Positions 11,429-22,935 of a stretch of DNA of 64,000 nt are shown here, piece after piece. This DNA is from Hypericum androsaemum (Eukaryota > Streptophyta > Magnoliopsida > Malpighiales > Hypericaceae), in assembly GCA_963995505.1 (NCBI GenBank), contig OZ023190.1, positions 19,701,877 to 19,765,876 of the forward strand, given 5' to 3'. The notes under the pieces were generated by a model that worked only from the letters and a program-made list of their open reading frames with translations, had not been told where the DNA came from and did no database searches. Numbering within the stretch: the stretch's first letter is position 1; each line of letters starts with the position of its first letter. The position numbers and the translations under genes are program-made.

Positions 11429-11747
11429 GAGGTTCGATAAATTTTATAATATAAAGAGATTCGATATTTTGGCTCAGAAGTTGGTACAAATACAGAGAGA
11501 TCAAATTTATCCTACGGTATTTCAACTCCTAAAATTAGTTTTCATATTGCTGGTTGCGACTGCAAGTGTTGAGGGAGCCTTTTTTTCCATGAATATTTTG
11601 AAGAATCACCTTCGCAATAAGATTGGAGATCAATTGCTAGCTGGTTGTTTAATTACATATATCGAGAAAGATGTATTTTATGGTATTGACAATGTAGCTA
11701 TTATGGAGCGATTTCAATGCATGAGTAATCGTAGAGGACAATTATAA
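11426..11747 (+). pseudogene. hAT transposase C-terminal dimerisation domain fragment
   Basis: The translated block has the typical plant hAT/TTF-type pattern: FDILAQKLVQIQRDQIYPTV, LLKLVFILLVATASVEGAFF, SMNILKNHLRNKIGDQLLAG, CLITYIEKDVFYGI, then RFQCMSNRRGQL and stop. The ATASVERxFS motif reads ATASVEGAFF, so the usually conserved Arg-Cys pair is altered. The N-terminal zinc finger and catalytic region are missing, and the frame upstream is gene X intron, so no transposase can be made. Confidence 0.85.
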
Positions 11748-11979
11748 ATGTTATAATTACATACGTTGAACTTTTTGAAAAAAATTATATTGCCCCCACT
11801 CTCCAAATTTTCTAGCTCCGCCCCTGCTTATCATGCTGGGTTTCATATCTGGTCTCCTCATATGGATCCTCGGAACGTTGGTGAGCAGGAAGGGGCCATC
11901 AAAAGCCACAAAAATCATACTCACCGTCTTGTGCTTCATTTCTTGGGCTTTACTGATTTGGCGAGGGTTTTACAGTGTT

Positions 11980-12148
11980 CATTGAATAATATCAAGGATA
12001 TTGTGGAGCACAATGAATGATATGTGCTAAAAGAATCGATAATAGTTTAATTTATAGTCTTTAGGGTTTAAAGACTAAACTATTATTGGTTCTTTTAGCA
12101 CGTATCATTCATTGTGCTTCACAATATCCTTGATATTATTCAATGAGT
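11980..12148. repeat. Near-perfect palindrome J1, centre about 12062 (inverted-duplication junction)
   Basis: The 69 bp from about 11980 to 12048 reappear as reverse complement up to 12145, with about four mismatches and a central region around AGTCTTTAGGGTTTAAAGACT. It lies just after the stop codon of gene X, so it is a tail-to-tail junction of two gene X copies; the second arm is cut at 12151 by the LTR element. The transcript would form a long stem. Confidence 0.85.
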
Positions 12149-12151
12149 AAC
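12147..12151 (+). repeat. Target duplication, left, of the outer LARD
   Basis: GTAAC here and ATAAC at 28492-28496 flank the outer element. The uninterrupted sequence around 29665-29690 reads GAGTAACACTATAAAACC, confirming the empty site. Confidence 0.7.
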
Positions 12152-13546
12152 TGTACGACCTGAATCTGTGGTCGGTGACCGATGCTAGATCCTAACCCAT
12201 TTGCAATACAAAATGAGTCTAGCTAGTCTAAAACATATCTTAACTTTATAAATTATACATGTTTTAAAACCCAAAAAGAATATAATTATTATTTACATTT
12301 ATCCCAAGATCGAATTGTGTAACAACGGAGCTTCTAGATCAAGAGCAAAATACAAACCAGAGACCTTAAGACCAGTCCCGAAGAAATAAGTAGATTAGAC
12401 ATGATCAGAATAGATCTCCGGACCAATACAACTCGTGTACGAGTTCTTGCAAAACTGGTGAGAGGGGGGGTGAGTGTTTTGGAACACCCCATAAACAAAT
12501 AACATATGCATCACAATTTATTTAGCTACTCAATGCACAAACATACCTAACACATGCATATGACTAACATGGCAATTGAACTATGTGGACATGTACATTA
12601 TCATAAAATCATACTTATTAGATGACCAAATATTAATATATAATCACGAAGGCACAGAAACATGAGCAAACTATGCAACGTCCCATACCGTCACATATTT
12701 TGACACATGAACACATAATTTCAAAATCAAATCATAGCACTGGATGAATATTTGGCAAAATCTAAATTGTGTCACTCCCTCTCCAACACGAGGATACCAT
12801 ATCTCAAAGGAGCCATCATCAACCAACCTCATCGGCCAAATAATTCTTCCCACCGGAAGGCAACCATATCATATCAGAATCTATTGTATCCTCAGTATAT
12901 GTGCACATATGCCAACATCCCCGGTTGGTCGTGGGTAGATCTGCCTACTAGTCATCTATATCACACAACGGAGCCATCCATATCATATAGATCTTCGTAT
13001 CAAACAAATCCATAGGTTCCAAACGAATCAAACATATACAGTGCCCCATCTGGGCCCAATCAACCAAAGTCTTTCTAGTCATAATGTCACATCATAATGC
13101 TCATACGGCAAATGCACAATATGCACTCAAAGTACCAAATTAAGATCATGACAAATAAATAGAGTACGCCGAAGAAAGCAAGAGTCACATATGATTTATT
13201 TACGGGGTGTTTCAAACCACTCCCCCTCTCTCACCACTTTTGCAAAAACTCGTATACGAGTTGTATTGGTCCAAAGATCTATTCTGATCATGTCTAGTCC
13301 ACTTATTTCTTCGGGACTAGTCATGAGGTCTCTGGTTTGTATTTGCTCTTGATCTAGAAGCTCCGTAGTTACACAGTTTATTTCGATCTTGGGATAAATG
13401 TAAAGAATAATTAAATTCTTTTTTGGATTTTAAAACATGTATAATTTATAAAGTTAAGATATGTTTGAGGCTGGCTAGACTCATTTTATGTTGCAAACTG
13501 GTTAGGGTCTAGCACCGGACACCGACCACAGATTTGGATTATGACA
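12152..13546 (+). mobile_element. Rearranged 5' LTR of the outer LARD (inverted plus direct part)
   Basis: 12152 to about 13190 is the reverse complement of the 3' part of this LTR family (begins TGTACGACCTGAATCTGTGG, the mirror of the LTR end). About 13191-13546 is the direct-orientation LTR 3' end, finishing ATTATGACA before the PBS. The first about 360 bp and the last about 360 bp therefore form inverted arms (about 90% identical) around a 680-bp loop. The normal U3 start TGTAATACCC is missing. Confidence 0.7.
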
Positions 13547-13550
13547 GACT

Positions 13551-13562
13551 TGGTATCAGAGC
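13551..13562 (+). promoter_or_regulatory. Primer binding site (tRNA-iMet type), outer LARD
   Basis: TGGTATCAGAGC, complementary to the 3' end of plant initiator tRNA-Met, four bases after the LTR end. Confidence 0.85.
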
Positions 13563-13726
13563 TCTAGGTTAGAGCCTTGTTGGAACTATCATGTTGAATA
13601 TCTTAAGTTGGGCTATGGAGGATAGGATTCCTTATATCATTGCATCCCTTCCATCTGTGTAGTTTGCTCGTGCCTTAATATTTTCTACGTCAAAAAAGAT
13701 GTGTTTCTCTTTGAACATGATAGTGT

Positions 13727-13731
13727 GATGA
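13727..13731 (+). repeat. Target duplication, left, of the inner LARD
   Basis: GATGA at 13727-13731 and again at 22931-22935, exactly flanking TG...CA ends. Confidence 0.9.
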
Positions 13732-16681
13732 TGTAATACCCGACCACGTCAATTAAACTTAGTTGTATTGAATAAAGTATGCTAAGTCATTCGATTAGAT
13801 AAAAAAATATACTATGTTAAAAATCAACTACAATAATTGGCCATTTGAAAATTTATAAATACGATTTGATATGCAATAATTTGCAGCCTTAGTAATGCAC
13901 AAGGAACGGAGAAATCAATTAAAGTAGTAAGCTTTGGATGTGATATTAATTTTGAAAAGAATAAAATATAAAATTACACATTCGTAGGACAAAGTAAATT
14001 AAATATGAATTGTGGAAAGACAAGGTTGGGATCTTATGAAAGCAATTTAACTATATTAAATTAATTGAGCAAGAGCTAGTTTAGTTTTCCTATATGCACT
14101 AACATTGTGATAAGGGAAAGGTGAGAAATCTGAATTTAAAAAAAAATAAGGAAAAAAGAAAAGAAATAAACGTGGCAATAAAGGTGAAAACGTGGCTAAG
14201 TCATAAAAATCTATATGAACACTCAATCATAGTTATAAGTTTTAGGAAAGTGGCAAGAGGTAATTTAGATAAATTCTACCGAAACAATAAAAACAAGATA
14301 AAGAAGAAGGCAGATATAGGCAATAAGGTGATAAGAAGTATTAGAAGTGATCAGGTTCAAATTCTGATCACGACAATTTTACTTAGAAGAAAGTTTTAGA
14401 CCATATAAAAGGGAGATGAATCTAAATTTTTGTTAAGATAAGAACAATAAAAGAAAGGATAGAAACGTGGCAGCCCATTAAATTGGCCACGGAAAATACA
14501 TTTTAAATGGATTAGTGGTGTTCTCCTAAAACTAAAAGTATGAGGCGGTGGAAAGATTAAGAAATCCATATAAAATGGATAAGTTCTCATTTTTAATTTT
14601 TCACCGTACCAAACCATGTAAAAAAAATAATAAATAAAAGTAAGTACCGAAACAGAACTAATAAAGGAGGAGCCACTGAGGAAGATCAAAATGTGAGAAG
14701 ACGAAAGGGAATATACAAATCAAGCCAAGGTGAACTTATTTCTATGGTCTTAAGTTTTTTCTGAGTAAAGAAATTGTATAGCCAAAGTGATTTTGAAGAG
14801 GAACTGAAGTGCAATTAATTAACAACTGTAGACAAGTAAATAGAGTTTAGAGCATTGAGGGAATTAAAATCCTTACAGATTTTAAGCTGTGACCACAATT
14901 ATAACCTTGTAATTAAGGAGAGAACAACTAAGAGTAATGAATTAGATTAAATTATTTAATCAAATAAATTTCTGATATGAACAAAACAATCTATAATTAG
15001 GAAGCTGTTTGTAAGATGAAATGAACTAATTTGAAAGACAAGGAAGAGATGCGAGGTTGTTCTAGGGATGAAAGAATAAAAAAAAAATAAAGTTGTCGAG
15101 ATAAATTATGTGAAATTTGTTTACTTTGAAAAGAGCTAGTGTAGCTGTGATTTAAAAGATTCAGTAAGTAAACCAAGACTCTTAATTTTGATGAAATGGT
15201 TACTTTATTACCAGGTTTTTTTTAGTACGAACATGTTTGAGGTGTGATCTTTGAGGAGCTGAAGGGCAGCCTATGTTTAGCAGTTTGACAAGTTAAACTG
15301 GTAAACAAATAATATGTGACTCGTGCTTTATTTGGCGCACTCTATTTATTTGTTATGATTTGAATATGGTATTGTTAGTGCATATTGTGCATTTTTCATA
15401 TGAGCATTATGATGTGACATTATGATTTGTAAGTGTTTGATTAATTTGGCATCGAGTGGGCACTGGAGATGTTGGTTTGTTCATTGAACATATTTGATTC
15501 GTTTGGAGCCTACGAATAACTATATGATATAGATAGCTCCGCTGTGTGATATGGTTGCCTACGGCGGGCAGAATTATTTGGTCGATGAGGTTGGTCTGAT
15601 ATGATATGGTTGCCTACGGCGGGCAGAACTATTTGGCCGATGAGGTTGGTCTGATATGATATGGTTGCCTACGGCGCGCAGAACTATTTGGCCGATGAGG
15701 TTGGTCTAATATGATATGGTTGCCTACGGCGGGCAGAACTATTTGGTCGATGAGGTTGGTCTGATATTATATGGTTGCCTACGGCGGGCAGAACTATTTG
15801 GCCGATGAGGTTGGTCTGATATGATATGGTTGCCTACGGCGGGCAGAACTATTTGGCCGATGAGGTTGGTCTGATATGATATGGTTGCCTACGGCGGGCA
15901 GAACTATTTGGCCGATGAGGTTGGTCTGATATGATATGGTTGCCTTCCGGCGGGCAGAACTATTTGGCCGAGGAGGTTGGTTGATGATAGTGCCTTTGAG
16001 ATATGGTATCCTCATATCGGGGTTAGAGTGACACTATCTAGATCTTACCGAATGTTCGTTAGTTCTGCTATATGATATTGAAATTATGTGTCATGTGTCA
16101 AATTGCGTAGTTTGCTCATGTTTCTGCGACTTTGTGATTATATGCTGTATTTGGTCATCTGGTAAGTATGACTTTTGAACAATGTACATTTCCTCATAAT
16201 TTATTTGCCATGTTAGTTATATGCATGTTTTAGGTATGTTGTGCATTGAGTAGCTAAATAAATTACGATGCATATCTTATTTGTTTACTGGGTGTTCCAA
16301 AACACTCATCCCCCCCTCTCATCAATTTTGCAGGAACTCGAATATGAGTTGTATTGGCTTGGAGATCTACTCTGATCGTACCAAGTCCGCTTTATTCTCC
16401 GGGACTGGTCTGGAGGTCTCCAGTTTATATTTTTCATATTGATCTAGAAGCTCCGTAGTCACAGGATTGTTTTGATCTTGGGAGTATGCATTAAAAAGGA
16501 AAAGCTTGTCTAATATTTTGTAAACTTGGAATATGAAACTAAAAATTATTAAATTTTAATTTTACGTTTAAAGGCTTATGATTATAAATTTTAAATACAT
16601 TTGAGGCTCGCTAGATTTCAGATGTGATTAAAGGAGTCAAAATCTAGCGCCGGTCACCGACCTCAGATTCGGGTCGTGACA
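13732..16681 (+). mobile_element. 5' LTR of the inner LARD
   Basis: Begins TGTAATACCCGACC and ends GGGTCGTGACA. Contains eight copies of a 55-bp tandem repeat. Short open frames here also occur in the other LTR and have no known domain. Confidence 0.85.
15551..15990 (+). repeat. 55-bp tandem repeat, 8 units, in the 5' LTR
   Basis: The unit starts ATGGTTGCCTACGGCGGGCA and includes GAACTATTTGGCCGATGAGG. Unit starts are 15551, 15606, 15661, 15716, 15771, 15826, 15881 and 15936. The last unit is a TTCCGG variant. Confidence 0.9.
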
Positions 16682-16685
16682 GACC

Positions 16686-16697
16686 TGGTATCAGAGC
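16686..16697 (+). promoter_or_regulatory. Primer binding site (tRNA-iMet type), inner LARD
   Basis: TGGTATCAGAGC, four bases after the LTR end GTGACA. Confidence 0.9.
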
Positions 16698-17037
16698 ACT
16701 AGGATAGAGCTATGTTTGAAACATCATGTCAAATATCTTAAGTTTTACTAGGGAGCATGGGATTCTTCATATCTTTGTGCCCCTTCTATCTGTGTCATTT
16801 GCTCATACCTTAATATTTTTCGTGTCAACGAATATTTGTTTCTGTTTGAACATGATGGTTTGGTGAATATGAAAGTTGGGCAAATATGTTTTGCTTGAGA
16901 TGTGAGATGTTTGTGTTTGACATTCTTATATGAGAAACTTTTGTGATGCTTTCTTTTTATCACTAGGCATTCACTCTACATTATGGTGAAGATTCTTCTA
17001 CCATTTGTATATGTACTCTTTTGAAGAGCCCATTTGA

Positions 17038-17095
<58 letters not shown>

Positions 17096-19896
17096 CGTTC
17101 ATTGGGTGAGATTTTGATGAAGTGACTGATCACCACTTTGTCCAAATCATCTACACACCCTTATATATTTGATTTCTTCCTATATATATATTGGGCCATT
17201 GGTTTGAGTCTCACCAAATGTTTGAGTTCTATCTTTTTAAATTCTTCAAGTTGTTTAAATGTGTATTGAGAATCTATTTTTGAGTTGGAGTATGTTTGAA
17301 AAGAGGAAGTTATAACGTTATATGGAAGGAGAATATATGAGAAAGTAAGTTGCAAGTGTGCTTTGAAATTTTAGATAAATATATATTGAGAAAGTAATAT
17401 GTGATTAATTATGTATTGATGAAATTATGAGATTAAGCTACATGGAATGAATTTTGAATATTATGAGGGAGCTAAGTTTAAGTATGACATTTGATTTGTA
17501 TTTGGTTATTGATTTTGGTTTAAATTATGGTAATGAATTTTGACAAAGAGAACTTTTGATGGACTTTAGATACTGTAAGTTGCTCAACAATTATGTCCAA
17601 CAACATAAAACATAAAGGTCAATAGTTTTGACAAAGCTACAAAGTTTAGCTATTAGTTCGGGAAAAGATTTATGAGGCTATGGGAAAGCCATAAAGTTGT
17701 TCTTTGTAATCAGATTATGATCTGATGCATATAATATAACTCATGAATAATGTGAGATAGAATTATGACTTAAAACTTTTATAATCTACAAACTAGGTAG
17801 TTTATGGTTACAATAAGCACAACACTATTGAGATAATGTTGTACAAGCTCTATAAATGAGCGGGAAGCAAATATAATTTGTTAAGAGAAATTTGAGATAA
17901 ATCATCAATTAGACAATGACTCAGAGATAGAAACAGACAAAAAGATTTGAATAGTAAAACATGAATTTAAGACAACTCAAAGTCGGTAAAAGAAATTGTA
18001 AAGTTATTGTTTTGAGAAGTGGAAGATTAAGAAATATGAGAATATGAGTACCTATGATGTAGGCTTTGGAACCTATGTTTGATTATACAAATTTTGATAT
18101 GTGAAGTGATAAGATATGAGTGATTTAGTAGTCACTAAAGTTGTGTGTTAGTATGAAAACAAGTTACAACAAAATTTGGGTTCAATCTTTAGAAAATGCC
18201 AGGGAGGTGAAAATAGTTATGTACTTTGATAGAAGTATTTGTAGATACTACTCCATAAAGTAAATGCTTAAGCATTTGTGTGGTTATAAATAAAATATAT
18301 GTTAAAAAATCTACGGAACACCAAGATAATTAATTTGAGAACTGGAAAATCTATGTACTAACAAAGACAAAATTATCGAAGTATGCTAGAATCTTTTGAA
18401 GAATGAAGTCTTAGAGTTTTGAAAGGGATGGTAATTTGGATATAAGAGATATTTGCTAAGATTTTGAGCTTTGGTTTGAAATTTAGTGAAAACTTATAAT
18501 TGTAAAAAGGTAGATTATGGAAAACTAGAAAGGCACAAGATTTAACTAGTGAAAGAAAATTATTAAGAAATTTGAAGAGATGAACTAATTTGTGATTAGA
18601 AGCAAGATTTAGTAATAGGATAAATTTGCAGTGGAAAAAAGATGTTAACGTGTGTACCACTATTAAGTACGACTTTATCCAAGAAAAAGAGCTAAGCAAA
18701 TTTAAAGAACAAAGATTTGGGTTAGTAAAAGCAACAAGGTAGGTTTTCAAATTGTAAGATGAATGGCTTAAGGTCATGGTGATGAAGTGAGCCTTTGAGA
18801 ATTAGTGAATTAAATGACTATACCATTTTGATAATTTTGGTTGATGAATGGACGTTGGTTAAATTATAAAAAGATATGGTCAAGGGATGATCTGAATAAG
18901 GGTTGGGTAGAATTATCTCGAATGTATGAAAAAAATATTTTAGAAAAATTTATTGAAAGAATTATAAGTACAAAAAAAAAGATTTGAGATATATGAAAAT
19001 AATAAAGATAAGGAGTATTATGCACAAGTAAGTTTGAGTCCAAGAAAAATGATGGAATGAGATAATAGAAGTTGTAACTAATTTCTTGATAATGTCAGAA
19101 AATATTAAGTTTGGAATTACACATAAGTTGGAATGTGTGTGACAAAAATTAAGACGAATAGACTTTAAGTTTCGTGAGGTTGTGCTTGAAATAAATTATG
19201 GGATGATTAAGGGTTGTAAATCAACCGGTATGGTAGCACACAAGTGTAATGAACACTTTATGGATAGGATATGGTATTGGATGAAAAATTCAGAAAATTG
19301 GTCAAGTAACTGGTGGAACTAGAAGAACGGTGGTATAACAAATAAGCTATTGAAACTTTGATCGAAGAGGTTATTTTGATTTAAATTGTTTGGAGAATAA
19401 ATGAAAAGACTTTAGGTTATTCTCAAGGATAAGATATGGAAAGATATATAATTTAATGGAAGGACACACATGTAGTCAAGAGATCTTTATGAAAGAGAGA
19501 TGAATTTTGGTAGAAGATGTAGACCTAATCCTAAATACAGTACCTCGTTTGAGAATTTAGAGCAAATTGAGATAGTGGCATGTTGGATTTGCCACAACAA
19601 TGGTGACATTGTCACGTGAAAGCTACATCTAGTAATCAGATGAATTTATGTCATCCTAGTCTTATTTTCAAAAAAATTGTTAAGATTAGTTAAATTTGGT
19701 GTATCAAAAGTGCCAAAGAGAATTTTGGATAAGAAAATTTGAAAACTTTGAAATAGAGAATTTCAAATTTACAAAGTAAAGTAGGAATACAATACACAAA
19801 CTACAAAAATGTACGATAAGAAACTAAACAAAGTATTCATCTATGTGAATGATGGGTATGATAACTTTGTAAGTAAATTCAGGGACTGAATTTTTA
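16698..19896 (+). other. Non-coding interior of the inner LARD
   Basis: A-rich on the plus strand. The longest frame is a minus-strand one at 18373-18777 (134 codons), Leu/Phe/Ser-rich, most simply a by-product of base composition. No zinc knuckle, DTG/DSG, YVDD/YMDD or DDE-type motif was seen. A TA microsatellite is at 17039-17092. Confidence 0.6.
17039..17092. repeat. (TA)n microsatellite
   Basis: About 27 uninterrupted TA dinucleotides. In the outer copy the same place (near 23085-23103) has only a short imperfect TATATA run, so the expansion is specific to the inner element. Confidence 0.95.
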
Positions 19897-19910
19897 TAAG
19901 GAGGGAAGAA
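19897..19910 (+). promoter_or_regulatory. Polypurine tract, inner LARD
   Basis: AAGGAGGGAAGAA lies immediately before the 3' LTR start TGTAATACCC. The outer element has AAGGAGGGGAGAA at the same place. Confidence 0.85.
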
Positions 19911-22900
19911 TGTAATACCCGACCATGTCAATTAAACTTAGTTGTATTGAATAAAGTATGCTAAGTCATTCGATTAGATAAAAAAATATACTATGTTAAA
20001 AATCAACTACAATAATTGGCCATTTGAAAATTTATAAATACGATTTGATATGCAATAATTTGCAGCCTTAGTAATGCACAAGGAACGGAGAAATCAATTA
20101 AAGTAGTAAGCTTTGGATGTGATATTAATTTTGAAAAGAATAAAATATAAAATTACACATTCGTAGGACAAAGTAAATTAAATATGAATTGTGGAAAGAC
20201 AAGGTTGGGATCTTATGAAAGCAATTTAACTATATTAAATTAATTGAGCATGAGCTAGTTTAGTTTTCCTATATGCACTAACATTGTGATAAGGGAAAGG
20301 TGAGAAATCTGAATTAAAAAAAAAATAAGGAAAAAAGAAAAGAAATAAACGTGGCAATAAAGGTGAAAACGTGGCTAAGTCATAAAAATCTATATTAACA
20401 CTCAATCATAGTTATAAGTTTTAGGAAAGTGGCAAGAGGTAATTTAGATAAATTCTACCGAAATAATAAAAAGAAGATAAAGAAGAAGGCAGATATAGAC
20501 AATAAGGTGATAAGAAGTATTAGAAGTGATCAGGTTCAAATTCTGATCACGATAATTTTACTTAGAAGAAAGTTTTAGACCATATAAAAGGGAGATGAAT
20601 CTAAATTTTTGTTAAGATAAGAACAATAAAAGAAAGGATAGAAACGTGGCAGCCCATTAAATTGGCCACGGAAAATACATTTTAAATGGATTAGTGGTGT
20701 TCTCCTAAAACTAAAAGTATGAGGCGGTGGAAAGATTAAGAAATCCATATAAAATGGATAAGTTCTCATTTTTAATTTTTCACCGTACCAAACCATGTAA
20801 AAAATAAATAAATGAAAGTAAGTACCGAAACAGAACTAATAAAGGAGGAGCCACTGAGGAAGATCAAAATGTGAGAAGACGAAAGGGAATATACAAATCA
20901 AGCCAAGGTGAACTTATTTCTATGGTCTTAAGTTTTTTCTGAGTAAAGAAATTGTATAGCCAAAGTGATTTTGAAGAGGAACTGAAGTGCAATTAATTAA
21001 CAACTGTAGACAAGTAAATAGAGTTTAGAGCATTGAGGGAATTAAAATCCTTACAGATTTTAAGCTGTGACCACAATTATAACCTTGTAATTAAGGAGAG
21101 AACAAGTAAGAGTAATGAATTAGATTAAATTATTTAATCAAATAAATTTCTGATATGAACAAAATAATCTATAATTAGGAAGCTGTTTGTAAGATGAAAT
21201 GAACTAATTTGAAAGAACAAGGAAGAGATGCGAGGTTGTTCTAGGGATGAAAGAATAAAAAAAAAATAAAGTTGTCGAGATAAATTATGTGAAATTTGTT
21301 TACTTTGAAAAGAGCTAGTGTAGCTGTGATTTAAAAGATTCAGTAAGTAAACCAAGACTCTTAATTTTGATGAAATGGTTACTTTATTACCAGGTTTTAT
21401 TTAGTACGAACATGTTTGAGGTGTGATCTTTGAGGAGCTGAAGGGCAGCCTATGTTTAGCAGTTTGACAAGTTAAACTGGTAAACAAATAATATGTGACT
21501 CGTGCTTTATTTGGCGCACTCTATTTATTTGTTATGATTTGAATATGGTATTGTTAGTGCATATTGTGCATTTTTCATATGAGCATTATGATGTGACATT
21601 ATGATTTGTAAGTGTTTGATTAATTTGGCCTCGAGTGGGCACTGGAGATGTTGGTTTGTTCATTGAACATATTTGATTCGTTTGGAGCCTATGAATTTAT
21701 GTGATACGAATAACTATATGATATAGATAGCTCCGCTGTGTGATATGGTTGCCTATGGCGAGCAGAACTATTTGGTCGATGAGGTTGGTCTGATATGATA
21801 TGGTTGCCTACGGCGGGCAAAACTATTTGGCCGATGAGGTTGGTCTGATATGATATGGTTGCCTACGGCGGGCAGAACTATTTGGCCGATGAGGTTGGTC
21901 TGATATTATATGGTTGCCTACGGCGGGCAGAACTATTTAGCCGATGAGGTTGGTCTGATATGATATGGTTGTCTACGGCGGGCAGAACTATTTGGCCGAT
22001 GAGGTTGGTCTGATATGATATGGTTGCCTACGGAGGGCAGAACTATTTGGCCGATGAGGTTGGTCTGATATGATATGGTTGCCTACGGCGGGCAGAACTA
22101 TTTGGCCGATGAGGTTGGTCTGATATGATATGGTTGCCTACGGCGGGCAGAACTATTTGGCCGATGAGGTTGGTCTGATATGATATGGTTGCCTTCCGGC
22201 GGGCAGAACTATTTGGCCGAGGAGGTTGGTTGATGATAGTGCCTTTGAGATATGGTATCCTCATGTCGGGGTTAGAGTGACACTATCTAGATCTTACCGA
22301 ATGTTCGTTAGTTCTGCTATATGATATTGAAATTATGTGTCATGTGACAAATTGCGTAGTTTGCTCATGTTTCTGCGACTTTGTGATTATATGCTGTATT
22401 TGGTCATCTGGTAAGTATGACTTTTGAACAATGTACATTTCCTCATAATTTATTTGCCATGTTACTTATATGCATGTTTTAGGTATGTTGTGCATTGAGT
22501 AGCTAAATAAATTACGATGCATATCTTATTTGTTTACTGGGTGTTCCAAAACACTCATCCCCCCCTCTCATCAGTTTTGCAGGAACTCGAATATGAGTTG
22601 TATTGGCTTGGAGATCTACTCTGATCGTACCAAGTCCGCTTTATTCTCCGGGACTGGTCTGGAGGTCTCCAGTTTATATTTTTCATATTGATCTAGAAGC
22701 TCCGTAGTCACAGGATTGTTTTGATCTTGGGAGTATGCATTAAAAAGGAAAAGCTTGTCTAATATTTTGTAAACTTGGAATATGAAACTAAAGATTATTA
22801 AATTTTAATTTTACGTTTAAAGGCTTATGATTATAAATTTTAAATACATTTGAGGCTCGCTAGATTTCAGATGTGATTAAAGGAGTCGAAATCTAGCGCC

Positions 22901-22930
22901 GGTCACCGACCTCAGATTCGGGTCGTTACA
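19911..22930 (+). mobile_element. 3' LTR of the inner LARD
   Basis: Begins TGTAATACCCGACC and ends GGGTCGTTACA. Nine 55-bp units (starts from 21745 every 55 bp) instead of eight, and a 15-bp insertion near 21695. Confidence 0.85.
21745..22239 (+). repeat. 55-bp tandem repeat, 9 units, in the 3' LTR
   Basis: Same unit as 15551-15990, one copy more. Confidence 0.9.
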
Positions 22931-22935
22931 GATGA

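Larger units (their letters stand above)
10139..11826 (+). mobile_element. hAT-superfamily transposon remnant inserted in gene X
   Basis: The 3' end CTAGCTCCGCCCCTG matches the common plant hAT terminus (CAGTGGCGGAGCCAG-like on the other strand). The 5' end TATAGGCAGATGG is more degenerate. An 8-bp target duplication flanks it. At 11426-11747 it encodes the hAT C-terminal dimerisation region. It contains a pogo-like MITE (10422-10984) and a fragment of gene X itself (about 11308-11425). The 5' part recurs in inverse orientation at about 30350-31498. Confidence 0.75.
9319..11985 (+). pseudogene. Gene X, left copy: unrecognised coiled-coil/membrane-hairpin gene, split by a hAT element
   Basis: I do not recognise this gene. 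Exon-like blocks with splice signals: about 9319-9433 (SPGFLYKGETIKILNLPS), about 9482-9633 (EEIATIDQPENEIIQNAALD, ending LNLSDE), 9726-9819 (VETVVKRKPLTDLEEEMQNL), about 9892-10034 (LMGIIEEFGETRSD..LLKTRVNQI..ILGEKTLQINHKIKKLDALL, heptad-like coiled coil), and 10112 onward (ARNTKIL), where the exon is cut at 10138 by a hAT insertion. The exon resumes at 11835 and encodes two hydrophobic segments (about GFISGLLIWILGTLVS and ILTVLCFISWALLIW), ending at TGA 11983-11985. The predicted product is a coiled-coil protein anchored by a C-terminal membrane hairpin. A frame break in the first block (compare EIADTFSFTECQKDLIVV in the mirror copy) suggests this copy is dead even without the insertion. Confidence 0.6.
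13732..22930 (+). mobile_element. Inner LARD-type LTR retrotransposon, complete, nested in the outer copy
   Basis: 9199 bp: 5' LTR 13732-16681 (2950 bp), PBS 16686-16697, interior of 3229 bp, purine tract 19897-19910, 3' LTR 19911-22930 (3020 bp), and perfect 5-bp GATGA duplications. The two LTRs differ by about 1% by eye plus a 55-bp repeat unit and a 15-bp indel, which together account exactly for the 70-bp length difference; the insertion is young. The interior has no recognisable gag, protease, RT or integrase. Confidence 0.85.

Noticed and set aside
15794..16015. 73-codon minus-strand frame repeated at 22043-22264
   Set aside because: It reads the 55-bp LTR tandem repeat in reverse; conserved only because the LTRs are.
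18373..18777. 134-codon minus-strand frame in the LARD interior
   Set aside because: Leu/Phe/Ser-rich with no domain and antisense to the element; base composition explains it. The corresponding outer interior does not keep it.
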